The notes under the pieces are model-generated. The model was not told the DNA's origin. It searched no databases and saw nothing but the letters and a program-made list of their open reading frames with translations. DNA of 26,322 nt from a virus. The stretch covers positions 1 to 26,322 of the IMG/VR virus record IMGVR_UViG_3300025168_000567; one strand, given 5' to 3'. Of the stretch, positions 5,942-13,628 are shown piece by piece. The position numbers were made by a program, and so were the translations under genes. Every line of letters starts with the position of its first letter. The first letter of the stretch is position 1.

Positions 5942-6149
5942 GCATTTTTCGTAAAATTGTTAAATGTGTTTTTTGTATTTAGTTTTTGTCCTCAGTGGTA
6001 AATTAGCCATTTTAAATGATAGGTTCTACAACCTTTCTCATGTCAAGACGTAGACGGCATCACACACATTTACCTAGATATACGACGCCTGAGGACACGC
6101 ACCGTTCGGATACCACGTCGATATTGGCAGATAATCTAACTGCCGAATC
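5942..6149. other. Structured, relatively GC-rich intergenic stretch
   Basis: There is no convincing gene. The right half is visibly richer in G and C than its surroundings and holds several possible stems. GGCAG/CTGCC lies at 6126-6144. TGTCCTCAG (5987-5995) is the inverse of CTGAGGACA (6089-6097). AGGTT/AACCT also occurs, with a 4-base loop. It sits between a stop codon and promoter module copy 7. A small RNA, a structured 3' UTR or a decayed gene are all possible. No tRNA T-loop was found. Confidence 0.4.
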
Positions 6150-6428
6150 TTAATTATGTTTTGGATCTTCAACCAAAACGCCATCTTTATTAATTTTTAT
6201 ACTATCTGAATATTCAATATCTTCGTTAACGAAATTTTCATGGTAATGAGATATTAAAAAATCTTGGTTAGCTTCATAATAGTCAGCCTTATCTAAAACA
6301 TCTCTTTCATTATGTGCTTCTTTCTCTATAGTGTAAGCTTGGTACATACCGTCTAGATAAACTTCGTAATCTGTTCGGTCGTCTACATATTTAAAGTTAT
6401 ATTCTCTAAGTATTTTTTCTATATCCAT
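6150..6428 (-). CDS. Hypothetical protein, 92 aa
   Basis: Acidic, Tyr- and Asp-rich protein with no recognised domain. The ATG is two bases after the stop of the 74-aa gene and has only a weak binding site, so expression probably depends on translational coupling. It is the last gene before the structured intergenic stretch. Confidence 0.7.
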   Translation of the reverse strand: MDIEKILREYNFKYVDDRTDYEVYLDGMYQAYTIEKEAHNERDVLDKADYYEANQDFLISHYHENFVNEDIEYSDSIKINKDGVLVEDPKHN

Positions 6429-6430
6429 AA

Positions 6431-6655
6431 TTAATCCAGTAAAATCATATAAGCTTCAGGTTCGTGTTCCGCAAACCAATTGATACCTTCCCGTAAATCT
6501 TCATAGTGACCTAACACTTCGCTACCTTTGATAAAATCGTAAACGGCAAGAGCATCGGGTTCTAACATTACGCTGTCTCCTGAAAAAGGGTTTGTAACCT
6601 TTAATGGCTCAGCATCCATTATTTTTATACCTGTTGGTAAAGTTCTGTCTGTCAT
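6431..6655 (-). CDS. Conserved phage hypothetical protein, 74 aa
   Basis: The centre (NPFSGDSVMLEPDALAVYDF) and the end (WFAEHEPEAYMILLD) are of a kind I associate with short uncharacterised phage proteins; I know of no function. The ATG is supported by TTAGGAGACAATT. An inverted repeat just upstream (6678-6703) could be an operator. Confidence 0.7.
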   Translation of the reverse strand: MTDRTLPTGIKIMDAEPLKVTNPFSGDSVMLEPDALAVYDFIKGSEVLGHYEDLREGINWFAEHEPEAYMILLD

Positions 6656-6677
6656 AATTGTCTCCTAATTTTTTTAT

Positions 6678-6703
6678 TACCCTTATATATTAGTTTAAGG
6701 GTA
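6678..6703. repeat. Inverted repeat upstream of the 74-aa gene
   Basis: TACCCTT (6678-6684) and AAGGGTA (6697-6703) form 7-bp arms around a 12-base AT-rich centre. Read leftward it is followed by an A-run rather than U, so it is more likely an operator or leader stem than a terminator. Confidence 0.4.
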
Positions 6704-6729
6704 AAGCGGAATAAACGGCATTAATTACA

Positions 6730-7197
6730 TTAATTAGACTCTTCATAATCACCTTCTATTACTTTTCCTGCGGGTAAAATACCATCTGTTTGGTAGTACA
6801 ATTCTTTCATTCTTTCTAAAACTTCATCTTTAGACATCGTATCTACTCGGTTCACAGTTAATTCACTACGAGTTACGTAAAGTCCTGCAGCTTTACCTCT
6901 TGCGACTTCCGCAGTCACCGCAGCAGACCACGCACCATTGCGTACAGCACCTTCCCGTATATCTTTTAAATCTGTTAAATGGCTGGTGAGGGTAAGCACC
7001 GCTTTTTCTGCAGCTTTGGTTTGCAACTCATTGATGCGGTTTTTTACTACAGGGTTAGAATCACTTGATAAAACTGTGCCAGCACGATCAGCATTTTTTT
7101 CACTATACCCTGCTTCTTTTGCAGCTTCTGTTTTTTTCATACCTTTCGCTACGTTTTGAGCGAACTTTTCTTGTTTAGGTGTGAGCTTTTTACTCAT
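6730..7197 (-). CDS. Terminase small subunit
   Basis: The 155-aa protein opens with LTPKQEKFAQNVAKGMKKTE, followed by AAKEAGYSEKNADRAGTVL. This is the helix-turn-helix start of Terminase_2-type small subunits, which recognise the packaging site and recruit the large subunit to cut concatemeric DNA. The length is normal for the family. Its start overlaps the preceding gene as ATGA with a GGAGAACTGA site. The large subunit is not next to it or elsewhere in this window, which is unusual, since the two are commonly adjacent. Confidence 0.85.
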   Translation of the reverse strand: MSKKLTPKQEKFAQNVAKGMKKTEAAKEAGYSEKNADRAGTVLSSDSNPVVKNRINELQTKAAEKAVLTLTSHLTDLKDIREGAVRNGAWSAAVTAEVARGKAAGLYVTRSELTVNRVDTMSKDEVLERMKELYYQTDGILPAGKVIEGDYEESN

Positions 7198-7421
7198 TCA
7201 GTTCTCCACACTCGTAATACTTCTATACCATCTTCATGAGTTTTACGAGTAGTAAACTGTTTATTGTTTCTACGACCATAGTTGCAGATCGCTACCCTAA
7301 GTTTTTGGGCTTTTTCTTCATCGAAAAATATACTAAAGCTATCTCCTTCTTCCATTTTATGAAGGTTATATTTATTATTTCTCGGTACTATCTCTGGGAT
7401 AGGTATTTCTGTATCGAACAT
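7194..7421 (-). CDS. Small conserved phage protein, 75 aa
   Basis: The pattern KYNLHKMEEGDSFSIFF, then NYGRRNNKQFTTRK, then EVLRVWRTE matches a short protein type I associate with many phages (K-Y-x-hydrophobic ... GDSF ... FTTR ... RVWR). Its function is unknown; the basic second half suggests nucleic acid contact. The ATG has AAAGGAGTAGA upstream. Its stop overlaps the terminase small subunit start, linking their translation. Confidence 0.7.
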   Translation of the reverse strand: MFDTEIPIPEIVPRNNKYNLHKMEEGDSFSIFFDEEKAQKLRVAICNYGRRNNKQFTTRKTHEDGIEVLRVWRTE

Positions 7422-7430
7422 TCTACTCCT

Positions 7431-7781
7431 TTAGTGTGTTGTTATGTTTAAATTAGGTAATTCATTCGTTATTTTTTCAAATGATTCCCATAAATGCATA
7501 TCGCAATCAATGATAATATTTTCATCTAAAAACCCTCCAAGATGTACACATACCCTCATGTGAGGCTCACATTTTTCACCCTGCTTGTGTTCATGTATGA
7601 GCAATGGCGATATTGGCCAAACGACATCTTCAAACTCACCGAAACCAAGATCAGTTACTAAACTTGATAATGTTTCTCGTAACTTATCTATATCTACTCT
7701 ACGGTTAAAACCTTTTTTATCCGCTAATTGGTTAATAAGCTCTATATCGCAGAACTTAACCATTTTTAATTCTTCTTTCAT
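7431..7781 (-). CDS. Hypothetical protein, 116 aa
   Basis: No recognised domain. It starts MKEELKMVKF; a second Met at position 7 exists, but the first has the GGAAGGAGTAAATT site at proper distance. The protein is mixed in charge, with several His and Cys residues in the middle (HEHKQGEKCEPHMRVCVHLG) that could bind a metal. It lies between small genes in one run. Confidence 0.7.
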   Translation of the reverse strand: MKEELKMVKFCDIELINQLADKKGFNRRVDIDKLRETLSSLVTDLGFGEFEDVVWPISPLLIHEHKQGEKCEPHMRVCVHLGGFLDENIIIDCDMHLWESFEKITNELPNLNITTH

Positions 7782-7784
7782 AAT

Positions 7785-8027
7785 TTACTCCTTCCAGTAA
7801 TATTGTTCTATCGGGTCATCCCCGTAAACGTGATTTGTATCGTAACCTATAACTAAGACCCAATCAGGGTTTTCCCTGTCATCAATTAACATACACCAAG
7901 CTTCTACATCATGCTTATTACCGCATTTAGTAGGTATGATATCGCTTGCTGCAATTTCTTTATCGTCGTTAGGTCCATGGTAAACGTACCAATATGGCTC
8001 TACCACCTCTATATCGTTCTCTGTCAT
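7785..8027 (-). CDS. Hypothetical protein, 80 aa
   Basis: Small, acidic, Trp- and Tyr-rich protein ending YYWKE, unrecognised. It has a strong AAGGAGTACTT site and a plausible promoter just upstream (TTGTTT, 16 bases, TATAGT), so it probably heads the small-gene run that includes the terminase small subunit. Confidence 0.7.
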   Translation of the reverse strand: MTENDIEVVEPYWYVYHGPNDDKEIAASDIIPTKCGNKHDVEAWCMLIDDRENPDWVLVIGYDTNHVYGDDPIEQYYWKE

Positions 8028-8049
8028 AAGTACTCCTTATTAATTTAAA

Positions 8050-8077
8050 ACTATACTTTAGTTTACTTCTAAAACAA
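8050..8077 (-). promoter_or_regulatory. Putative sigma-70-type promoter
   Basis: The minus strand has TTGTTT (8072-8077), a 16-base spacer and TATAGT (8050-8055), 22 bases before the ATG of the 80-aa gene. It lacks the TAGTGATG box of the repeated module. Confidence 0.45.
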
Positions 8078-8101
8078 AATAAATATATGATCTTATTATT
8101 G

Positions 8102-8500
8102 TTAAGTATCTTTACACCTGTCTCGGAGCTCTGTAGAAGAGAAGCTGTGCTTTCTTTTATTAAAGTAACATTTATCTTTACACAGTTCTTTGCCTGTAAA
8201 ATCAATCTCTTTATATTCTTCTCCAATAATTCTAATGTCCCACGGATAACAATCGAGTATATCAATAACATCTTCTTCTGTATCATAGACAAAGCTTTTA
8301 TCAACAAACCTACAAGCATCGATTTGAATCTGTCTTTCTACAATATTTTGCACAGGAGCATTTTTTTCAGGTCTGTCTATACTTGGGTCGCTTTGTATAA
8401 AAACTGTTAAATGATCACATGCATTATATGCCTCTTCTAACATTAATACATGACCTGCATGAAATAAATCAAAGGTTCCAAAAGTAATACCTTTAATCAT
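8102..8500 (-). CDS. Cytidylyltransferase-like nucleotidyltransferase
   Basis: The 132-aa protein has FGTFDLFHAGHVLMLEEA at its start, containing the HxGH nucleotide-binding motif (residues 14-17). SSTELR (121-126) near the end corresponds to the ISSTxxR signature. These mark the TagD/GCT-like family that joins CTP to a phosphorylated alcohol or sugar. The length matches single-domain glycerol-3-phosphate cytidylyltransferases; the substrate cannot be told. Its start overlaps the oxygenase gene upstream by 8 bases with only a weak binding site, so the two are coupled and may act on one product. Confidence 0.85.
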   Translation of the reverse strand: MIKGITFGTFDLFHAGHVLMLEEAYNACDHLTVFIQSDPSIDRPEKNAPVQNIVERQIQIDACRFVDKSFVYDTEEDVIDILDCYPWDIRIIGEEYKEIDFTGKELCKDKCYFNKRKHSFSSTELRDRCKDT

Positions 8501-9200
8501 CTACAGGACCTTTTAACCAGAACACAAGTAAATACCTGTCACCTTCCCCTACGGCTAGACCACGGTGCAGATGCGTAAAGCTAGGGAAAAATAAAGCATG
8601 ACCACGAGGTAACGGTTCAACTGTACCACGCTTAAAAAACTCTGTTCCACCACCCTCGTAGTCTCCAGTGTTTAAAGGCACAACAACGCTGATATCAGCA
8701 CTAGAGTCATGATGCCAAGCACCTTGTTTTTTATTCTCTAAATTATAGTTTGCTATCTGTATGCTACTTGCCGTTTCTATGTATCTTTGCCAGATTGAAA
8801 CAAATATTGGGTTTAATACATTATAGACTACGCCAAGCATCGAGTTATATAACTCAGGGCATCTTTCTGATAAAACTATCTCAGGTATCTGTCTAAGTGT
8901 ATCTTCTTCATAGTTAGGTATGAAATCAAAATGTTTTTTCATGTTTTCTATTTCATCTAACATCATGTCACAAAACTCTTCGGTGAATAAACTTACAGAA
9001 TACACATCATTACAGTGTTCTTTTACATAATCCTGTAGAACATTTGTGACACCTTCTTGACCTTCTGACTCAGCATATTCTTTAAGCGAATCAGCTGAGT
9101 CACGAACTAAACTTAGTGTAGTTTGGTTAAGCATCCATTCAGCTTTTATGGTTAATAAAAAGTTTTTAACTAAATACGGAGGGGTTATAGGGCTATCCAC
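8493..9200 (-). CDS. 2OG-Fe(II) dioxygenase, prolyl-4-hydroxylase-like
   Basis: The C-terminal half has the double-stranded beta-helix signature: HHD (first ligands, about H163 and D165), GGGTEFF, then THLHRGLAVGEGDRYLLVFW with the distal His (about H212) and the 2OG-binding Arg (about R222). This is the prolyl-4-hydroxylase-type fold, which hydroxylates proteins or small molecules. The first 130 residues are helical and unassigned. An in-frame TTG at 9212 lies inside the binding site TTGGAGCGTATA, so the GTG at 9200 is preferred, giving 235 aa. The gene overlaps the nucleotidyltransferase. The substrate is unknown. Confidence 0.85.
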   Translation of the reverse strand: MDSPITPPYLVKNFLLTIKAEWMLNQTTLSLVRDSADSLKEYAESEGQEGVTNVLQDYVKEHCNDVYSVSLFTEEFCDMMLDEIENMKKHFDFIPNYEEDTLRQIPEIVLSERCPELYNSMLGVVYNVLNPIFVSIWQRYIETASSIQIANYNLENKKQGAWHHDSSADISVVVPLNTGDYEGGGTEFFKRGTVEPLPRGHALFFPSFTHLHRGLAVGEGDRYLLVFWLKGPVDD

Positions 9201-9279
9201 TATACGCTCCAACAGTTTTTCATAGGGTTTATATAGGTAACTACCTTTTTATTTAGAAAAGGGCTCGAAAAGGCTGTAT

Positions 9280-9861
9280 TTAAGTGATTATTTCTGCGTA
9301 TCCACATTTTATATCGTATTTTATATCAGCTAGAGATAGATTTTTATGTTTTTCTAAAAGTTTATATATTTCTATATCTCCACTGTAGAGCGAGATCCTA
9401 AGTTTATTTTTCTCAGACTTAGCTTCTTTGTTTGTGTGTTTAATTTTATTGTTCACATCTATACTTTTATTTTCACGTGGTTTCGTATCACGGACGACGG
9501 TTTTTTGTTTTGGTTCCAAAGTATCTCCTAAATTAGATTTTAAATAGTTTTCCGAGTAATCTTGGTCTTTTGGCTTTTCAGCCTGAGTGAGTAAAATTTG
9601 CCATAATTCTATTAATTCTTTCTGTGTTACGGCAACTTTAACCTTCTTTTTCTTAGAGTACATGTTATACAGCATAAGAAATTTACTGGAAGTTAACCAT
9701 GGAGGACGGCTAATTTCAGAAGGGTCGTTAAACACAGGAGAACCTGCTTTTAACCTACCTACATGATAAGCATTTGTTTTAAGTATTCTTTTATAATTTG
9801 TTCCATCGGGTGTGTTTATAACAAACACCAAAGAATCTATGTTTTCAAATTTATTTTTCAT
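9280..9861 (-). CDS. Protein with C-terminal DIKYD motif, 193 aa
   Basis: The N-terminal 90 residues look globular (MKNKFENIDSLVFVINTPDG). A Lys/Glu/Asn-rich, probably disordered linker follows, then a C-terminal segment ending LADIKYDIKCGYAEI. That end resembles the last residues of the 95-aa protein at 3177-3464, and the two genes share a 20-of-23-base upstream element. Binding-site sequence before the ATG is poor. No family is recognised; a shared interaction motif or docking tail is my inference. Confidence 0.75.
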   Translation of the reverse strand: MKNKFENIDSLVFVINTPDGTNYKRILKTNAYHVGRLKAGSPVFNDPSEISRPPWLTSSKFLMLYNMYSKKKKVKVAVTQKELIELWQILLTQAEKPKDQDYSENYLKSNLGDTLEPKQKTVVRDTKPRENKSIDVNNKIKHTNKEAKSEKNKLRISLYSGDIEIYKLLEKHKNLSLADIKYDIKCGYAEIIT

Positions 9862-9868
9862 ATTATAA

Positions 9869-9898
9869 ACTGTATGTTAGAAGTAAGTGTAAGTAAAT
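9869..9898 (-). promoter_or_regulatory. Shared upstream element B, copy 2
   Basis: The 23 bases 9876-9898 match 3522-3544 at 20 positions. On the minus strand TTTACT is followed after 17 bases by TACAGT, a poorer -10 than in copy 1. It lies just past the DUF932 terminator and before the 193-aa gene. Confidence 0.5.
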
Positions 9899-9909
9899 GA
9901 TTGCTGTAC

Positions 9910-9937
9910 AAAAAGGACGCAGTATAACTACGTCCTT
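9910..9937 (-). terminator. Rho-independent terminator
   Basis: AAGGACG (9913-9919) and CGTCCTT (9931-9937) form a 7-bp stem with an 11-base loop; leftward it is followed by a run of T. It is placed 13 bases after the DUF932 stop. Confidence 0.8.
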
Positions 9938-9949
9938 GATTGTAAAGAG

Positions 9950-10978
9950 TTATGCTACGTTAGCATACTCAATAGCTTTGTCGACAGCTCTTTGTTTAAG
10001 TGCTGCGCGACCACCGAACCATGCGTTATGTAGTGATGCGTCACGGTCATAACCCCATTTATGGTCTACTACGAAAGTAACAGCATTCATAGCTCCCCAC
10101 CAAGTACCTTTAGAGGACTTTAGGTTAGCTCCTGGCTGTTCTTCGAGTGCTTGGTGTACCAAAGATGGTATGCGTTTAAACTCATCAACCATAGATTGAC
10201 GAGTAGCGATAGCTCGTATGTCAGACATATTTTCTATCTCTGCTTGAGCGGTAAGTAACTCAGGTTGAAACAGGTCAGCGATGTAATTTACTACGCTGTC
10301 CGATTTGTATTGTTTCCCACTTAGGTACTCGGCACTCTGTTTAAACTCTTCCATTTTATCACCTGCTAAGCCTAGAGCTTCTTCTGCAGAAGCAAACACT
10401 TGGCTATCAAGTGCCTTAACATGAGGCATTTTAAATGAGTTAGCAGTTTTACTACTTAATGCCATAGTAAGCGTGTTGTTACAAACTACACGAATAGGTG
10501 TAAACCTAATCTCATTAGACCTACCCCATTTATGAGATACATTTACTAATAAGTAACCTAGTACACGATCGTCACCAGGAAGCGTAAAGTCTTTGCTTAT
10601 ATTAGCTAAACCCCACACTTGCTCACCACCTTTTAGTGACCCAGCAGTTTCCATTTTCATATGCCCAGCATCGGTAAACTTTTTGAAAAACTCAAAAGCC
10701 TCACCGTTTTGACTAGGTACGAATCTTGGACCACATGGACCAAAGGTTTTATTATCGCTATCACGAACCAAGACAGAGTAGTTTTCTACTGCTACTAAAT
10801 CATTAGAAGCGTTTATGTTTGGATCAGCGTGTGTGAATAATTGTCTTTTACTAACTGTCCAGTCAAGTCCAGCAGCGACAACCATCTCCTGTGGTGTTAA
10901 GTTATCTTCAACTTGTACACCTAGCCCATGCCAAGGGGTTTCCCCAGCGTAAGCCATTGTTTCTACGGCATCTGCCAT
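9950..10978 (-). CDS. DUF932 phage/plasmid-like protein
   Basis: The 342-aa protein has the N-terminal pattern ETMAYAGETPWHGLGV and the central IRFTPIRVVCNNTLTMAL of the DUF932 family (TIGR03299 phage/plasmid-like proteins). The length is typical and the frame intact. The function of the family is not settled; members lie with DNA metabolism genes of phages and plasmids. It starts with CGGAGAAATATT, has a weak promoter-like sequence upstream, and has its own strong terminator, consistent with high expression as a single unit. Confidence 0.85.
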   Translation of the reverse strand: MADAVETMAYAGETPWHGLGVQVEDNLTPQEMVVAAGLDWTVSKRQLFTHADPNINASNDLVAVENYSVLVRDSDNKTFGPCGPRFVPSQNGEAFEFFKKFTDAGHMKMETAGSLKGGEQVWGLANISKDFTLPGDDRVLGYLLVNVSHKWGRSNEIRFTPIRVVCNNTLTMALSSKTANSFKMPHVKALDSQVFASAEEALGLAGDKMEEFKQSAEYLSGKQYKSDSVVNYIADLFQPELLTAQAEIENMSDIRAIATRQSMVDEFKRIPSLVHQALEEQPGANLKSSKGTWWGAMNAVTFVVDHKWGYDRDASLHNAWFGGRAALKQRAVDKAIEYANVA

Positions 10979-11061
10979 AATATTTCTCCGTTATGTATTT
11001 TGCTTAATTACTAAATACGCTATTAAGTTTAAAGTAACCACTAAAAGATACTAGGATGTTG

Positions 11062-11460
11062 CTAAAGATTATTAACAACAAGTACAAGCCAATCCTCAAA
11101 CGTAATAACAACAGTCTTTAAATTATTACCCTTATATAAGGTAGGGTTTATGTAATACATAGGAACACAAACCCGTATAGGCTGGTGGTTGTATTTCCAT
11201 ATAAGAACAGGTATCGTATCCCCGCAAGACCTAACCACTTGTTCCCACCAAACATCTTTATACCAGTTGCCAGAGGCATATCGTTTACATTCAATAGTGT
11301 GATTTGGTAAATCTAAATCACCTTGATCTTTTATTTGATACTGTTCAAGGTTTCTTTTGACTTTAAACTCTATGTTATTTTTTTCAAAAACTTTATTAAG
11401 ATGGCTAGCAACTTCTCTTTCAAAAGAGGCACCTTTGTTTCTAGAATTTATTTTACCCAT
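11062..11460 (-). CDS. Holliday-junction-resolvase-like PD-(D/E)XK nuclease
   Basis: The 132-aa protein begins GKINSRNKGASFEREVASHL and has the nuclease residues in order: E14 in FEREV, D48 in GDLD, and E57-C-K59 in the core strand. This is the layout of small phage resolvase-like PD-(D/E)XK enzymes that cut branched DNA before packaging. The start overlaps the HTH protein's end by 8 bases with no clear binding site, so translation is coupled. It lies just downstream of the polymerase genes. Confidence 0.75.
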   Translation of the reverse strand: MGKINSRNKGASFEREVASHLNKVFEKNNIEFKVKRNLEQYQIKDQGDLDLPNHTIECKRYASGNWYKDVWWEQVVRSCGDTIPVLIWKYNHQPIRVCVPMYYINPTLYKGNNLKTVVITFEDWLVLVVNNL

Positions 11461-11758
11461 AATTTACTTTGTTGTTTTTAATAATTCTTATATTTTTTAA
11501 TTTCAACCAATCCCTCAACAAAGCATTAGCTGTTTTTCTATCCTCAGTTTCGTTTAGAAAACTTTTATATACTGAATTGTATTGATTTAAACCTTTGTAA
11601 TAATCTCCGTTTCCTATTTTACAGAATCGTATAATTTGCCAAACTCTTTGTTTTGTTACACCATAATTAACACCGATATCTTCAAGTGTAAGTTCAGTGT
11701 TGCTATAGGTCATGTAAACATTGAAATACAATTTTTTAAGTTCAGTTTTACTACTCAC
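11453..11758 (-). CDS. Sigma-70 region 4-like HTH protein
   Basis: The protein contains LTLEDIGVNYGVTKQRVWQI, which closely follows the helix-turn-helix of sigma-70 region 4 (TLEEIG...GVTRERIRQI in sigma factors). It is about 101 aa, too small for a full sigma factor. The frame could start at a GTG at 11788 inside the polymerase gene. The GTG at 11758 overlaps the polymerase stop by 8 bases and has AAGGAGT six bases upstream, so it is chosen. It may be a transcription regulator or sigma-like fragment acting on phage promoters. Confidence 0.65.
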   Translation of the reverse strand: MSSKTELKKLYFNVYMTYSNTELTLEDIGVNYGVTKQRVWQIIRFCKIGNGDYYKGLNQYNSVYKSFLNETEDRKTANALLRDWLKLKNIRIIKNNKVNYG

Positions 11759-13628
11759 TAAAATACTCCTTGTAATCTTTAATTTCACCCCAGTTTCTAC
11801 CTATCTCACCATCTACTTTATTACGTACTTTTAGCTCTACGCAATCTTTCATGATTTCCATAATTTTCTCACACTCTGGTTTATCTTCTACGGATATGTT
11901 AAGTTCGTCGTGTACTTGTGTGTGAGACAAGATACCTTCTTTGTGTAATTCAAGCATTGCTTTTTTAGTCATATCTGCAGCTGAACCCTGTATCAAACGA
12001 TTCATAGCTTTGTATGTATAAGCTCTTTTCAGTTTACCTCCATATTCTTCCATTGCTCTATCCATAGGTAGGGGTAATGCCCTTTTATCGATAGGCTCGT
12101 ATAGATTAAATCTGCATTTACGACCTAGAATAGTTTTTACGTAACCTCTATTAGCCCCCATCCGAGCTGCAGAGTCTCTCAGACCACGGATAAAAGGCAC
12201 TCTTTCATGGTATTGGTTAAACAGTATTTCTGATTCTTCTACACTGATACCTAATTGACTCGTCAATTTATCTTTACCCATACCGTAACTAAGACCAAGA
12301 TTTATTATTTTAGCTTCCTTACGACTTATGTTAGCCATGTCCGCAACTATCTGATGAAAGTCAGCGTCATCATCTGCGTACTCGAGTGCTGCTTCTTCCG
12401 CACCGTCTTGTTGAGTCAACACAGAATAATGAACGGTGAGTCGAGGTTCTTGTTGAGAATAATCGAAACATCCCCAATGTTTACCTTCTTCTGGTATAAA
12501 TAAGCTTCTTATAAGTGGACCGATAACTGGGTCACGAGCTGGCACTTGTTGAAGGTTAGGGTTTGAACAACTAAATCTACCCGTAACCGTACCTCCATCA
12601 TCTGACTTTAACGGGTGCAGTTCTCCGTGTATCCTGCCGTCTACTAGATGACCGAGTATCATTTTATCTATAAAAGTAGTTCTAGCTTTGTTTATTTTTC
12701 TGGCTTTAGCTATGGTTATAGGAAGTTTGTGTTCGTGGTTTTCTAACCAAGAAGCTACGAAACTGGGAGCATCTGTTTTAGGTGTTCTAGGGTACGCAAG
12801 ACCTGCTCTATCAAATACCTGTGATAGAGATTGTGCTGCCCACAAGTCGGGTTCTATACCATACCAATTTTTTATTTGTTTTATTAATTTGTTTTCTTCT
12901 GTTTTAAGTTGTTTTTTAACTTCTTGAGCTCTGTCTGTATCGATGAGTACACCTCTCATCCTCATATCTATCAGGACAGGTAAAACTGAGCTTTCTAGCT
13001 CATATATCTCGGTTATATCTTCCTTAACTATGCCTTCTTTTAAAACTTGCCAAAGTCGATAAGTTAAATCAGCATCTTGCTCACAGTAAGGACCAACGTA
13101 CTCAGGAGCTAGTTTATACATCTCAGATTTAGCATCTATACCGAATACACTTGCTGCTTCTTTTAACAAGCTTTCATCTTTTTCCTCACCTAAGTATCGT
13201 TTACCTACTTTATTTAAAGAGTAGCCGTATTCGTTTTCGTTTAACAAAGGTGCAGCTATTGAAGTATCTTGTATTTTACCGTTAATGGTAAACCCCTCTC
13301 GTTTTAACCAACCTACATCATACTGAGCGTTATGAAATATCTTATCATTAGTCGCGTCTAGTTGTTTCTGTAACCACCTATATACTACAGTCTTATCTAA
13401 ATTTGCTCCAGTTGTGTGGGCTACTGGGAAATAACCTTTCCAACCTTCGGTTGCAACACCTATACCTATAATATAACCTCTATCTTTTGCTGCCCAACCT
13501 GGACCATGGGTCAAGAGCCACGGATCACATGTTTCTAAATCTATAGCTATCTCTCTTTGTCCAGTTAAATCTGGGAAAGAGCTAGGTGGAACCCAATCAC
13601 TTTCTGGGTGAAAAAATGTTAATTGCAT
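11751..13628 (-). CDS. polA: Family A DNA polymerase
   Basis: The 625-aa enzyme combines a 3'-5' exonuclease and a polymerase, without the 5' nuclease of bacterial PolA. Exonuclease residues are D30/E32 (AIDLET), N100-D104 (NAQYD) and Y181-D185 (YCEQD). Polymerase motif A is D389-Y-S-Q-Q-E, motif B is R436...K440...L444...Y448 in an O-helix ending LSYGMG, and motif C is VHDEL (H573-E575). Residue L444 corresponds to Phe762 of E. coli Pol I; Leu at this site is known from many marine virioplankton polymerases. The start overlaps the nuclease stop as TAATG. It is the replicative polymerase of the phage. Confidence 0.97.
   Translation of the reverse strand: MQLTFFHPESDWVPPSSFPDLTGQREIAIDLETCDPWLLTHGPGWAAKDRGYIIGIGVATEGWKGYFPVAHTTGANLDKTVVYRWLQKQLDATNDKIFHNAQYDVGWLKREGFTINGKIQDTSIAAPLLNENEYGYSLNKVGKRYLGEEKDESLLKEAASVFGIDAKSEMYKLAPEYVGPYCEQDADLTYRLWQVLKEGIVKEDITEIYELESSVLPVLIDMRMRGVLIDTDRAQEVKKQLKTEENKLIKQIKNWYGIEPDLWAAQSLSQVFDRAGLAYPRTPKTDAPSFVASWLENHEHKLPITIAKARKINKARTTFIDKMILGHLVDGRIHGELHPLKSDDGGTVTGRFSCSNPNLQQVPARDPVIGPLIRSLFIPEEGKHWGCFDYSQQEPRLTVHYSVLTQQDGAEEAALEYADDDADFHQIVADMANISRKEAKIINLGLSYGMGKDKLTSQLGISVEESEILFNQYHERVPFIRGLRDSAARMGANRGYVKTILGRKCRFNLYEPIDKRALPLPMDRAMEEYGGKLKRAYTYKAMNRLIQGSAADMTKKAMLELHKEGILSHTQVHDELNISVEDKPECEKIMEIMKDCVELKVRNKVDGEIGRNWGEIKDYKEYFSE

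Noticed and set aside
6081-6145. tRNA gene in the GC-richer intergenic stretch
   Set aside because: TTCGGAT lacks the TTCRA T-loop pattern and no cloverleaf with an acceptor stem could be drawn.
6678-6703. Rho-independent terminator
   Set aside because: The stem is AT-rich and is followed on the minus strand by A rather than U residues.
7969-8319. Leftward frame of 116 codons overlapping the nucleotidyltransferase gene
   Set aside because: The nucleotidyltransferase has HxGH and SSTxxR motifs in the other frame; this one is its shadow.
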